A DNA stretch of 48,685 nt from CAZHMN01 sp964533705 (GTDB lineage: Bacteria > Electryoneota > B3-LCP), in the NCBI GenBank assembly GCA_964533705.1, contig CAZHMN010000012.1, forward strand, positions 1 through 48,685, read 5' to 3'. A program made the translations under genes and the position numbers. The notes below the pieces were generated by a model, which searched no databases, had not been told where the DNA came from, and saw nothing but the letters and a program-made list of their open reading frames with translations. Below, one piece after another: positions 7,831 to 17,578 of the stretch. Every line of letters starts with the position of its first letter. The first letter of the stretch is position 1.

Positions 7831-8823
7831 ATGAGCCTCTGGTTTTCCCTTCTCGCCATTGTAGTTCTCATTCTGATCCCCTTGGCCGGAACCAACATTC
7901 CCGGAATTCAGGCGTTTTTCGGGATCGTAATCCCCTATGCAGCCATCGTCACCTTTCTATTCGGATTCGTATACAAGGTAATGAAATGGGCTAAATCCCC
8001 CGTCCCGTTTCGCATCACCACCACCTGTGGCCAGGAGAAGTCGCTACCCTGGATAAAAAACAGCACTCTGGACAATCCCCACAATGCTCTCGGGGTTATC
8101 GGGCGAATGGCTCTGGAGATCCTCTTCTTTCGCTCGCTGTTCCGAAACACTAAAACAGAGATTAAGGAAGGGCCTAGAGTAGTTTACGGGTCAAGTAAGT
8201 GGCTCTGGGCTGCCGGCATCGCTTTCCACTACTCATTTCTGCTCATCTTTTTGCGGCATTTCAAGTACTTCGTCGAACCGATCCCCGTTTGCGTGGCATG
8301 GCTTCAAAATCTGGATGGCTTTTTCCAGATCGGCCTGCCGATAATCTACCTCACCGACGCTGTGATTTTAGCCGCCCTGGGTTACCTTTTTTTCAGAAGA
8401 CTCCTCGATTCCAAGATTCGTTATATCTCCAACGCCGCGGACTACTTCCCGCTGCTGTTGATCATCGGCATCGCCATCACCGGCATCCTGATGCGTTACT
8501 TCATCAAAGTGGACATTGTCAGCGTGAAGGAACTGGGCGTCGGCCTTTTGGCGCTTCATCCCGCGCTTCCGGAAGGGATCAGCCCACTGTTCTACATTCA
8601 TCTTTTTCTGGTCAGCGCGCTAATCGCCTACTTCCCGTTCAGCAAGTTAATGCATCTCGGCGGAGTGTTCTTGAGCCCAACGCGGAATCTTGCCAACAAC
8701 AACCGCATGAAGCGCCACGTCAATCCTTGGAACTATGACGTAAAAGTCCATACCTACGAAGAGTATGAAGAAGAATTCAGGGACGTGATGAAGGCGGCCG
8801 GATTACCTTTGGAGAAGGAATAA
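7831..8823 (+). CDS. dsrM: DsrM, heme-b membrane subunit of DsrMKJOP
   Basis: A 330-residue integral membrane protein related to the NarI (nitrate reductase gamma) family. Hydrophobic segments lie at about 2-21, 25-50, 124-147, 165-190, 202-225 and 252-275. Histidines inside or next to the membrane segments (AFHYSF, LRHFKYF, FYIHLF, LMHLGG) are candidate ligands for two b hemes. DsrM exchanges electrons with menaquinone and passes them to DsrK for reduction of the DsrC trisulfide. GGAGGTG at 7817-7823 precedes the ATG. It sits 2 bases before dsrK. Confidence 0.95.
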   Translation: MSLWFSLLAIVVLILIPLAGTNIPGIQAFFGIVIPYAAIVTFLFGFVYKVMKWAKSPVPFRITTTCGQEKSLPWIKNSTLDNPHNALGVIGRMALEILFFRSLFRNTKTEIKEGPRVVYGSSKWLWAAGIAFHYSFLLIFLRHFKYFVEPIPVCVAWLQNLDGFFQIGLPIIYLTDAVILAALGYLFFRRLLDSKIRYISNAADYFPLLLIIGIAITGILMRYFIKVDIVSVKELGVGLLALHPALPEGISPLFYIHLFLVSALIAYFPFSKLMHLGGVFLSPTRNLANNNRMKRHVNPWNYDVKVHTYEEYEEEFRDVMKAAGLPLEKE

Positions 8824-8825
8824 AC

Positions 8826-10449
<1,624 letters not shown>

Positions 10450-10457
<8 letters not shown>

Positions 10458-10884
10458 CACCGGCAAGATCGTCATAGGACTAATCGTCTTTCTAATCCTT
10501 ATGACCTTCCCCATCTGGTATAACATCGTGAACGGCGTCACTCCAATTCAGGATCCGGAGATAGCCACCCAAAATGTGCCCGGCAAGAATCAATGCGTCA
10601 GACCGGTGGAATACATGCGGGCCAAACACATGAATCTACTGAACCAGTGGCGCGATGAGGTGGTTCGCCGGGGGGATCGTTATACTGAAGGCCCCAACGG
10701 TGAGCTCATTGAAAAAAGCCTGTCCAATACCTGCATGGATTGCCACTCGAATAAGGAGAACTTCTGCGACAGGTGTCACAATGCCATGGCCGTGGATCCC
10801 TATTGTTGGAATTGCCATATCATGCCTTCCGAAGCAGCCGAGACGGAAATGGCTATGAGCACCACGCCTGAGGAGGAGAACTGA
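10450..10884 (+). CDS. dsrJ: DsrJ, periplasmic triheme cytochrome c
   Basis: A 144-residue protein with an uncleaved-looking N-terminal membrane anchor (residues 7-26) and three c-type heme sites at 95-99 (CMDCH), 106-110 (CDRCH) and 119-123 (CWNCH). C49 in NQCVRP corresponds to the conserved cysteine reported as the unusual His/Cys heme ligand in DsrJ. The protein faces the periplasm or cell exterior and belongs to the DsrMKJOP complex. Its TGA overlaps the ATG of dsrO (TGATG). Confidence 0.96.
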
Positions 10885-11732
10885 TGGGTATAGATCGGAG
10901 AAAATTCGTTAAGGTCGCCGGTCTCGCCGCTCTGGGATTTGCTGCTCGGCCGCCAATCAGGGCGTTCGGACAAGAAATTACCGGGGAGTCACTTGAAATA
11001 CGCGAATCGAAAGCGGGGGAACTCTTATCTGGCGCTGTGGAAGAAATCAAGCGCGCTCCTCATCCACCGAAAAATGCCAACCGCTGGGCAATGGTGATTG
11101 ACTTGCGAAAGTGCCGGGAGCACCAGGATTGCACGGCCTGCATTGATGCCTGTCACAAGATCCACAACGTCCCCAGCTATCCCAAGCCCAAGGATGAGAT
11201 CAAATGGATCTGGAAGGAACATTTCAACCACGCCTTTCCGGATGCAGATCATGATTTTATCGAAGAGGAAGTCAAACACAGCAACGCTCTTCTGCTCTGC
11301 AATCACTGCGATAACCCCCCCTGCGTGAGGGTCTGTCCGACTCAGGCCACCTGGAAGCGGGAGGAAGACGGCCTGGTGATGATGGATTGGCATCGCTGCA
11401 TAGGCTGCCGCTACTGTATCGCCGCCTGTCCGTACGGCTCGCGCAGCTTTAACTACCGTGAACCGAAGAAATTCCTCGAGGAGCAGGGGATAAAGCCACA
11501 ACCTGATTTCCCGACGAGGACGCGGGGTGTCGTGGAGAAGTGTACCTTTTGCGAAGAGCGCCTGGCGCGCAACCTCTGGCCCGCTTGCGTAGAGGCTTGT
11601 CCCTATAATGCGCTGACTTTCGGCGATCTCGATAACGCCGATGATCCTGTGCGAATACTCCTGCACGATAACTTCACCATTCGCCGCAAACCCGGACTCG
11701 GCACCCAACCCGAAGTGTACTACATCGTATGA
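10884..11732 (+). CDS. dsrO: DsrO, periplasmic polyferredoxin subunit
   Basis: A 282-residue ferredoxin-like protein with a Tat signal peptide (DRRKFVKVAG with hydrophobic stretch to about residue 25). Cysteine motifs for several [4Fe-4S] clusters are CREHQDCTACIDAC, CNHCDNPPCVRVCP, CIGCRYCIAACPYG and CTFCEERLARNLWPACVEACPYN. The family resembles the beta subunits of molybdopterin oxidoreductases; in DsrMKJOP it relays electrons between DsrJ and DsrP. The start overlaps the dsrJ stop. Confidence 0.95.
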   Translation: MGIDRRKFVKVAGLAALGFAARPPIRAFGQEITGESLEIRESKAGELLSGAVEEIKRAPHPPKNANRWAMVIDLRKCREHQDCTACIDACHKIHNVPSYPKPKDEIKWIWKEHFNHAFPDADHDFIEEEVKHSNALLLCNHCDNPPCVRVCPTQATWKREEDGLVMMDWHRCIGCRYCIAACPYGSRSFNYREPKKFLEEQGIKPQPDFPTRTRGVVEKCTFCEERLARNLWPACVEACPYNALTFGDLDNADDPVRILLHDNFTIRRKPGLGTQPEVYYIV

Positions 11733-11739
11733 GGCTGGT

Positions 11740-12927
11740 ATGATTGAGAAAGCGCTTCAAGGCGGAAAAAGCTACTGGACTCTGATCATCATCCTGCTCG
11801 CCGTCATCGGCGTTGGATTTCTCGCCTACCTCAGGCAATTCGCAGAAGGATTGACGGTCACGGGATTAAGCCGCGACGTCTCCTGGGGGCTTTATATCGC
11901 CCAGTTCACCTTCCTGGTCGGTGTGGCGGCCTCGGCGGTGATGGTGGTACTACCCTATTATCTGCACAATTATAAACTGTTCGGAAAACTCACCGTCCTG
12001 GGTGAATTCCTGGCCATCGCGGCCTGCATTATGTGCATGACGTTCATCTTCGTTGATATGGGGCAGCCCTTTCGCATCCCGAACGTCTTCATTTATGCCA
12101 CCCCGCATTCTGTCATGTTCTGGGATACGGTCGCCATCGGTGGATATCTGTTTTTAAATATACTGATCAGCCGAGTCGTCTTAGGCTCCGAACACAAGGG
12201 CATTGCGCCGCCCAAATGGATCAAACCATTCATCATTATATCCATCCCCTGGGCGATCAGCATTCACACGGTGACGGCGTTTCTGTATTCCGGCCTGGCG
12301 GCCAGGCCGTTCTGGATGACCGCTGTGATGGCGCCCCGTTTCCTGGCATCGGCGTTCTCCAGCGGGCCGGCTCTCTTGATTATCCTCTGCTTGATCCTGC
12401 GCAAATACACAAAATTCGATCCCGGCCGGGAGCCCATCCAGCGGTTGGCCGTTATTGTAACCTATGCCATGGCGATCAACGTTTTCCTGATCCTCATGGA
12501 AATCTTTACGGCCGCGTACAGCGGTATACCCGAGCATCTGGATCATTTCAGGTACATGTTCTTCGGAATGGAAGATGCTCAGGGGGTGATGCGCACCAAT
12601 CTCGTTCCCTGGATGTGGACCTCCTCGATTCTGGCGGTTATCTCGCTGGTCCTCCTTCTGGTTCCGAAATTCCGCGCCCGGGAAGGCCTGCTGGCTCTCG
12701 CCTGTATCACGGTGTTCTTCTCCCTCTGGATTGACAAGGGGATGGGCATGATCGTCACCGGCTTCACCCCGAATCCCGTGCATACGGTTACGCCCTATGC
12801 GCCGACGTTGATTGAAAGTCTGATCACGCTGGCGGTTTGGGGTATGGGAGCCCTCATTGTCACCCTCCTTTACAAGGTTGCTCTGACGATGCGAAAGGAA
12901 GTGGAACCGGTACGCTACCGGGACTGA
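11740..12927 (+). CDS. dsrP: DsrP, NrfD-family membrane quinone subunit
   Basis: A 395-residue integral membrane protein of the NrfD/PsrC family with about ten hydrophobic helices, the last subunit of DsrMKJOP and a proposed quinone site. I chose ATG 11740 (MIEKALQGGKSYW), which lies 7 bases after dsrO. The frame is open further upstream, but that part lies inside dsrO and would put a non-hydrophobic tail on the protein. No clear terminator follows. Confidence 0.95.
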   Translation: MIEKALQGGKSYWTLIIILLAVIGVGFLAYLRQFAEGLTVTGLSRDVSWGLYIAQFTFLVGVAASAVMVVLPYYLHNYKLFGKLTVLGEFLAIAACIMCMTFIFVDMGQPFRIPNVFIYATPHSVMFWDTVAIGGYLFLNILISRVVLGSEHKGIAPPKWIKPFIIISIPWAISIHTVTAFLYSGLAARPFWMTAVMAPRFLASAFSSGPALLIILCLILRKYTKFDPGREPIQRLAVIVTYAMAINVFLILMEIFTAAYSGIPEHLDHFRYMFFGMEDAQGVMRTNLVPWMWTSSILAVISLVLLLVPKFRAREGLLALACITVFFSLWIDKGMGMIVTGFTPNPVHTVTPYAPTLIESLITLAVWGMGALIVTLLYKVALTMRKEVEPVRYRD

Positions 12928-13119
12928 TTGATCATATAAAAATCGAAACTTATAGATCGAATTCAACTCGTAAAAAAGTCTCACGACATACGAAATCAAC
13001 CCCGAGAATTCGTGTAGCCCCCAACTTCAAATCCTGCGATATACTGCTGAGTCCCAATCATCAGTACTGGCGACTGCACAGGAGTAACACTAATTGGGGT
13101 CGTTACTTACTTTCTTCAA

Positions 13120-13135
13120 TTTGATCTCGGTCAAA
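13120..13135. promoter_or_regulatory. Crp/Fnr-family (HcpR-like) operator candidate
   Basis: TTTGATCTCGGTCAAA is an imperfect dyad fitting TTGAT-N4-(A/G)TCAA. It differs at one base from the symmetric TTTGACC-N2-GGTCAAA, which resembles the motif I recall for HcpR in sulfate reducers. It lies 185 bases before the CoA-disulfide reductase/qmo operon. The half-site similarity is seen directly; the regulator is an inference. Confidence 0.4.
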
Positions 13136-13159
13136 GAATTCGGTTAACCTCTATATGAA

Positions 13160-13270
13160 CGCCAGACTTAAGTCTGGCGCTGAGACTGAAATTAAAGTCG
13201 CCGGGGCGACACCTAGCCCCGCCAGGTCGGGATCCAAAGATGGTTTTGGCCGCAGAATTTTTGCTGCGGC
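13160..13270. repeat. Cluster of palindromes upstream of the qmo operon
   Basis: A perfect 20-base palindrome at 13160-13179 is centred on TTAA. GTCGCC/GGCGAC arms lie at 13197-13210. CGGGGC 13202-13207 can instead pair with GCCCCG 13216-13221, so these two are mutually exclusive. GCCGCAG 13249-13255 pairs with CTGCGGC 13264-13270. This could be a REP-type repeat or a structured mRNA leader. Confidence 0.5.
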
Positions 13271-13304
13271 GTTCGAAGTAAATTCAACGAATGCATCCCA
13301 TCGG

Positions 13305-14978
13305 ATGAATATATTGGTCATAGGAGCGAGAGCAGCCGGCTTGAAAGCGGCCTGCCGGGCGAAAAGGCTTCTGCCCGATGCCGACGTTTTGGTGTTGGAG
13401 GAGGGGCAATACATCTCTTACGCATCCTGTGGTCTGCCCTACTTTCTTTCCGCGGATGTCGAAGAGTTCCGCCAGCTCACGGCCACGCCCTACGGTGTGC
13501 AGCGAGATCCGGATTATTTTGCTGCGGCCAAGGACGTTCAAGTATTGACCGGCGTGCGCGCCGAACGAATTGACACCAGCCGGAAAACGGTGATCTGCCG
13601 ACAGGTGGCCTCGGGAAAACCCAGCAAATATGCTTATGACCATCTGATTCTGGCTACCGGAGCCTCCCCGATCGTTCCCGATCTTAAGGGGAGCGATCTG
13701 TCGGGAGTTTACACGTTCACACGGCCTAAGGACGCTATAGAACTGCGCCAGGCAGCGTCGAGCAATCAGCTCGAAAGAGTAGCCATCATTGGCGCGGGAT
13801 ACATCGGCTGCGAATTATGCGAAGCTTTTAAGGCGCTGTGGGGTATCGAGACGGTTCTCTTCGAAAACGAGCCTCAGGTGCTGCCCGAAATGCTGGATCC
13901 GGAAGTGGCGCGTGTCGTAGAGCTCGAACTCGAACGACAGGGCATCGAGTCTCACCTGAGCACCCAGGTTAGTGAGATTCAGGCGAAAAACGATAAATTG
14001 AATATTGTGGCGGGCGGGGGCTCCGTTTTTGAAGACTTCGATCGCGTCGTCTTATGCGCTGGTGTGCAACCGAGAACCGAACTGGCGTTTGATGCCGGGA
14101 TAGCAATCGGCCTCAGCGGCGGCATCGCGGTAAACGAACGGATGCAGACGAACGTCGAGAACGTTTACGCCGCCGGTGATTGTGTGGAGCTGAAATGCGC
14201 CATCACGGGTAAGCCCCTGTATAAACCGCTGGGTTCACTCGCCAACCGCATGGGGCGAGTGGCGGCCAATGTCATTGCCGGCAAAGATGATTCCTTCGGG
14301 CCGGTGGTGGGCGCGTCCTGCCTGAAGGTCTTCGACATGAACGTCGCCGCGGTTGGTCTAACTGCCAAGAAGGCAGCGGAAGAAGGCTTTGACGTCGGTC
14401 AGTCCTGGGGCTACTTCACCGATAAGCCGGATTATTACCCTGAGTTTGAGAACATCTCCGCCAAAATGGTCTTCGACCGCAAGACTCAGCGAATCTTAGG
14501 CGTTCAGGCGGTCAGCAAAGGGGAGGCGATCCGCAGAATAGACGCTGCCACAACGATGATTCGGGAGGGAATGACCCTGCGCCGCGTCTGGGATTTCGAA
14601 CCCGCCTACGCCCCACCCTATGCCGATGTCATAGATCCGCTGCATTATCTGAGTTTTATAGGCGTTAACTCCATCGAAGAAGGCGTTACCTGCTTCCCAC
14701 CTCTCGAACTGGAAGAACGGGCCAGCGGAGCCGTCGTCATAGACGTTCGCGAAGAATTCGAAGTCGCCAATAAATCCTTTTCACCGCCCTGTAAGGCGTT
14801 ATTGAACATTCCCTTTACTCAACTTCGCAGCAGAATCAGTGAACTGCCCAAAAATGAGCGCCTCGTGGTGGTCTGTTCGCGGGGATCGAGATCCAGCGAG
14901 GCGGTCCGCATCCTGAAGCAGCACGGTTTCGAGGACGTCCAATACATGGGTGGCGGATTCGGTTTTTTCAACGATTGA
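13305..14978 (+). CDS. CoA-disulfide reductase/persulfide reductase with C-terminal rhodanese domain
   Basis: A 557-residue flavoprotein of the pyridine nucleotide-disulfide oxidoreductase family. The N-terminal FAD motif is VIGARAAG (residues 5-12), the redox cysteine is C42 in YASCGLPYF, and a second nucleotide motif lies in AIIGAGYIGCE. The C-terminal rhodanese domain (about 455-555) has its active loop at C524 (CSRGSRS). Homologues reduce CoA disulfide, CoA persulfide or polysulfide with NAD(P)H. I placed the start at ATG 13305, where homology to the FAD fold begins. It precedes qmoC by about 100 bases, suggesting a link between thiol/persulfide handling and APS reduction. The FAD glycine motif GARAAG is slightly unusual. 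Exact substrate cannot be read from sequence. Confidence 0.85.
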   Translation: MNILVIGARAAGLKAACRAKRLLPDADVLVLEEGQYISYASCGLPYFLSADVEEFRQLTATPYGVQRDPDYFAAAKDVQVLTGVRAERIDTSRKTVICRQVASGKPSKYAYDHLILATGASPIVPDLKGSDLSGVYTFTRPKDAIELRQAASSNQLERVAIIGAGYIGCELCEAFKALWGIETVLFENEPQVLPEMLDPEVARVVELELERQGIESHLSTQVSEIQAKNDKLNIVAGGGSVFEDFDRVVLCAGVQPRTELAFDAGIAIGLSGGIAVNERMQTNVENVYAAGDCVELKCAITGKPLYKPLGSLANRMGRVAANVIAGKDDSFGPVVGASCLKVFDMNVAAVGLTAKKAAEEGFDVGQSWGYFTDKPDYYPEFENISAKMVFDRKTQRILGVQAVSKGEAIRRIDAATTMIREGMTLRRVWDFEPAYAPPYADVIDPLHYLSFIGVNSIEEGVTCFPPLELEERASGAVVIDVREEFEVANKSFSPPCKALLNIPFTQLRSRISELPKNERLVVVCSRGSRSSEAVRILKQHGFEDVQYMGGGFGFFND

Positions 14979-15079
14979 GAAAAAGCATCAGGGCGACCCG
15001 CCGGAAAGCATATAAACGTTACATTAGAGAAATTGGATAAGCGAGCATCCCTCATCAAGTAATTCAGGAGATGAGCCGA

Positions 15080-16240
15080 GTGCCAGAAGCAACAATCCTT
15101 AAACCGGACGTAGATTTCATCCGCCGTGTGAAAGATGCTGGCGGGGATACTCTGAAAAAATGCTACCAGTGCGCCACCTGTTCCGTCGTCTGTAATTTAT
15201 CGCCTGAGAAAAATCCCTTTCCGCGCAAACAGATGGTGATGGCACAGTGGGGTATGAAAGATCAACTCCTGGGCGATCCCAGCATCTGGTTGTGCCACCA
15301 ATGCAACGACTGTTCGATTCAATGCCCTCGCCAAGCCAAACCCGGCGACGTTTTCGCGTCGCTGCGAGCCATCGCTTTTCAACACTTCGCTTTTCCATCT
15401 TTTATGGGTAAAGCCCTGGCCAGCCGGTCGGCGCTGCCTCTGCTATTTCTGGTTCCCATGCTGGTTCTCTTGGGCTTGATGATCGCCGCTAATCCAAATC
15501 TTTCTTATATCTTTCAATTCAGCGGGGAAGTGGACTATGCCCGTTTCATTCCCCACGGCCTTTTAGAGATGCTCTTCATCGGCGGCAACGTCTTGATCTT
15601 CGCCTTCGCGGCTGTAGGCTTGCTCCGGTTTTGGAATGGTTTGAAGAACCACAATCCCAAAGGTGAAGGTTCCGGCTTTGTCCCCTCTCTGATCGCAACG
15701 GTTTTCGAAATCGCCGGGCACACGAAATTTACCAAATGCGAGGCCAACCGCCCTCGCTATCTGGGACATATGCTGCTGTTTTACGGCACCATCGGAGCGG
15801 CGATTACTGCTGGATTGGCGCTGTTCTTCACAGTCATTTTGCATAAATTGGGCAGTTCGTTCTATCTGACAAGCCCCATTGATTTTCCCAATCCCATCAA
15901 AATCCTGGGAATCGCCAGCGGCATCGCAATGTTCATCGGCGGCTGTATACTGATCAGCCGGCGCCGCAGCGGCAAGGACGAAGTGGGCGGCAGCGGATAC
16001 GACGACTGGTTATTCCTCAACGTGATCTTCTTGGTGGGTCTGACCGGATTGTTATCGTGGATCCTGCGTTTGATCGGCGTACCGATCATCGCATACATTA
16101 ACTATTATGTCCATCTGGTGCTGGTCTTCTTCCTGCTATGGTACGCGCCCTATTCTAAATTCGCGCACATGTTCTACCGAACCCTGGCGCTGGTTTACGC
16201 CAAGGGCGCGGGGCTGGACGTTCCTCGGAAGAAAATCTAA
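15080..16240 (+). CDS. qmoC: QmoC, membrane subunit of the quinone-interacting oxidoreductase
   Basis: A 386-residue fusion of a cytoplasmic HdrC-like domain and a heme-b membrane domain. Two [4Fe-4S] motifs are CYQCATCSVVC near residue 28 and CHQCNDCSIQCP near 72. About six hydrophobic helices follow, with histidines for b heme (GHTKFTK, RYLGHMLLFY, YVHLVLVF). Qmo passes electrons from menaquinol to AprBA. The usual ATG at 15071 sits directly against AGGAG (15066-15070); GTG 15080, in the same frame and 9 bases beyond it, is the better-spaced start. The gene stands before qmoA, unlike the common qmoABC order. Confidence 0.93.
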   Translation: MPEATILKPDVDFIRRVKDAGGDTLKKCYQCATCSVVCNLSPEKNPFPRKQMVMAQWGMKDQLLGDPSIWLCHQCNDCSIQCPRQAKPGDVFASLRAIAFQHFAFPSFMGKALASRSALPLLFLVPMLVLLGLMIAANPNLSYIFQFSGEVDYARFIPHGLLEMLFIGGNVLIFAFAAVGLLRFWNGLKNHNPKGEGSGFVPSLIATVFEIAGHTKFTKCEANRPRYLGHMLLFYGTIGAAITAGLALFFTVILHKLGSSFYLTSPIDFPNPIKILGIASGIAMFIGGCILISRRRSGKDEVGGSGYDDWLFLNVIFLVGLTGLLSWILRLIGVPIIAYINYYVHLVLVFFLLWYAPYSKFAHMFYRTLALVYAKGAGLDVPRKKI

Positions 16241-16303
16241 GAATCGAGCTGATTCTACAGGATTTGAATAATACAAAAACGAGATAGATGGAGTCAATGC
16301 GCA

Positions 16304-17575
16304 ATGGAAATTTCTGAAAACGGAGACCGGATCACCGCCGATCTGTTAGTGGTCGGAGGTGGAATTTCCGGTATGACGGCCGCCATCGAAGCTTCCGAGC
16401 TGGGCAAGGATGCTGTTCTGGTGGAAAAAGAGCCCTTCCTGGGCGGGCGCGTGGCCAGACTGAACCAGTACTTTCCCAAGCTCTGCCCGCCGATTTGCGG
16501 TCTGGAAATAAACTACCGGCGCCTCCGCTTCAATGAGCGCGTCAAGGTTATGACGTTGACCACGGTCGAGGAGGTCAGCGGCAAGCGCGGGGACTACGAA
16601 GTCAAGCTCACCGTCCACCCCAGGTTCATCAACGATAACTGCACCGCATGCGAAGAATGCGAGAAGGTCTGCGAAATCGAAGTTTCTGATGACTATAACT
16701 TCGGTATGAACACGCGCAAGGCGGTTTACATCAGGCAGATGGCCTACCCGCCCATCTACGTGGCCGACCCGGATTACGTGAAGGATCCGAAGTTCAAAGC
16801 CTGCGTGGACGCCTGCAAATACGACGCCTTCGACCTCGATATGCAGCCGCGAACGGTGACAGTCAAGGCCAAAGGGATCATCTGGGCTACTGGCTGGAAA
16901 CCCTACGATGCGTCCAAAATCGATAATCTGGGTTTCGGGAAGTACGAGAACGTCATCACCAACGTCATGATGGAACGCCTCGCATCAGTTGACGGCCCGA
17001 CGGAGGGCAAGATCACCCGCCCTTCGGATAATGGAGCTATCACCAAGATCGGCTTTGCACAATGCGCCGGTTCGAGAGATGAGAACCACCTGCCCTACTG
17101 TTCGGGCGTTTGTTGCGCCGCTTCGATGAAACATGCCCTATATGTGCGTGAACAGTATCCTGAGGCTGAAATCCACATCTTCTATATAGACGTCCGTACT
17201 CCGGGGCGTCTGGAGGATTTTTACAATAGAGTGGACGAAGATGAGAAGATTTTCTTCCACCGGGGAAAAGCCGCCGAGGTTCGGGAGGTTCCCGGGAGCA
17301 AGAACCTGATCGTGGCGGCGGAAAACACGCTGACCGGTGAGATTTCCGAAATGGAGGTGGACATGTTGGTGCTGGCTACCGGCATGGTACCCAATACCAC
17401 TGATGACAAGCCGCCGCTGGATACTCAAATGGATGATTGGGGATTCCTGCTGCCCGATCCAATATCAGGGATCGTAGGTGCCGGTGTGGCATGCAGGCCG
17501 GTTGAAGTTGCGGCTTGCGTCCAGGATGCAACTGGATCGGTTTTGAAGGCTATCCAAGCGGAGGAAAGGAGCTAA
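16304..17575 (+). CDS. qmoA: QmoA, HdrA-like flavoprotein
   Basis: A 423-residue FAD protein of the HdrA family. The dinucleotide fold is at the N terminus (VVGGGISGMTAAIEASELG), a cysteine motif lies at CTACEECEKVCEIE (about 108-121), and the HdrA-typical segment CAGSRDENHLPYCSGVCCAASMKHALYV lies around residues 250-280. It is a cytoplasmic subunit of QmoABC, the quinol:APS reductase electron bridge. GGAG at 16290-16293 precedes ATG 16304. It ends 3 bases before qmoB. Confidence 0.95.
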   Translation: MEISENGDRITADLLVVGGGISGMTAAIEASELGKDAVLVEKEPFLGGRVARLNQYFPKLCPPICGLEINYRRLRFNERVKVMTLTTVEEVSGKRGDYEVKLTVHPRFINDNCTACEECEKVCEIEVSDDYNFGMNTRKAVYIRQMAYPPIYVADPDYVKDPKFKACVDACKYDAFDLDMQPRTVTVKAKGIIWATGWKPYDASKIDNLGFGKYENVITNVMMERLASVDGPTEGKITRPSDNGAITKIGFAQCAGSRDENHLPYCSGVCCAASMKHALYVREQYPEAEIHIFYIDVRTPGRLEDFYNRVDEDEKIFFHRGKAAEVREVPGSKNLIVAAENTLTGEISEMEVDMLVLATGMVPNTTDDKPPLDTQMDDWGFLLPDPISGIVGAGVACRPVEVAACVQDATGSVLKAIQAEERS

Positions 17576-17578
17576 TTC

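Larger units (their letters stand above)
12928..13304. other. Intergenic region dsrP-CoA-disulfide reductase
   Basis: This 377-base region separates the dsr and qmo blocks. The left 190 bases hold nothing I can name. The right part holds the Crp/Fnr-like box at 13120-13135 and the run of palindromes at 13160-13270. The reading frame of the next gene is open from 13155, but the encoded segment resembles no protein and is built on the palindromes, so I treat it as non-coding. Confidence 0.6.

Noticed and set aside
11641..11739. Upstream start for DsrP
   Set aside because: It would lie wholly inside dsrO; ATG 11740 gives the normal N terminus.
12181..12999. 272-residue open frame on the - strand opposite dsrP
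   Set aside because: Low-complexity His/Gln/Arg-rich translation is the mirror of a membrane-protein gene; no family resemblance.
13155..13304. N-terminal extension of the CoA-disulfide reductase
   Set aside because: The extra 50 residues have no homology, are encoded by the palindromes, and lack a ribosome binding site; the flavoprotein fold begins at ATG 13305.
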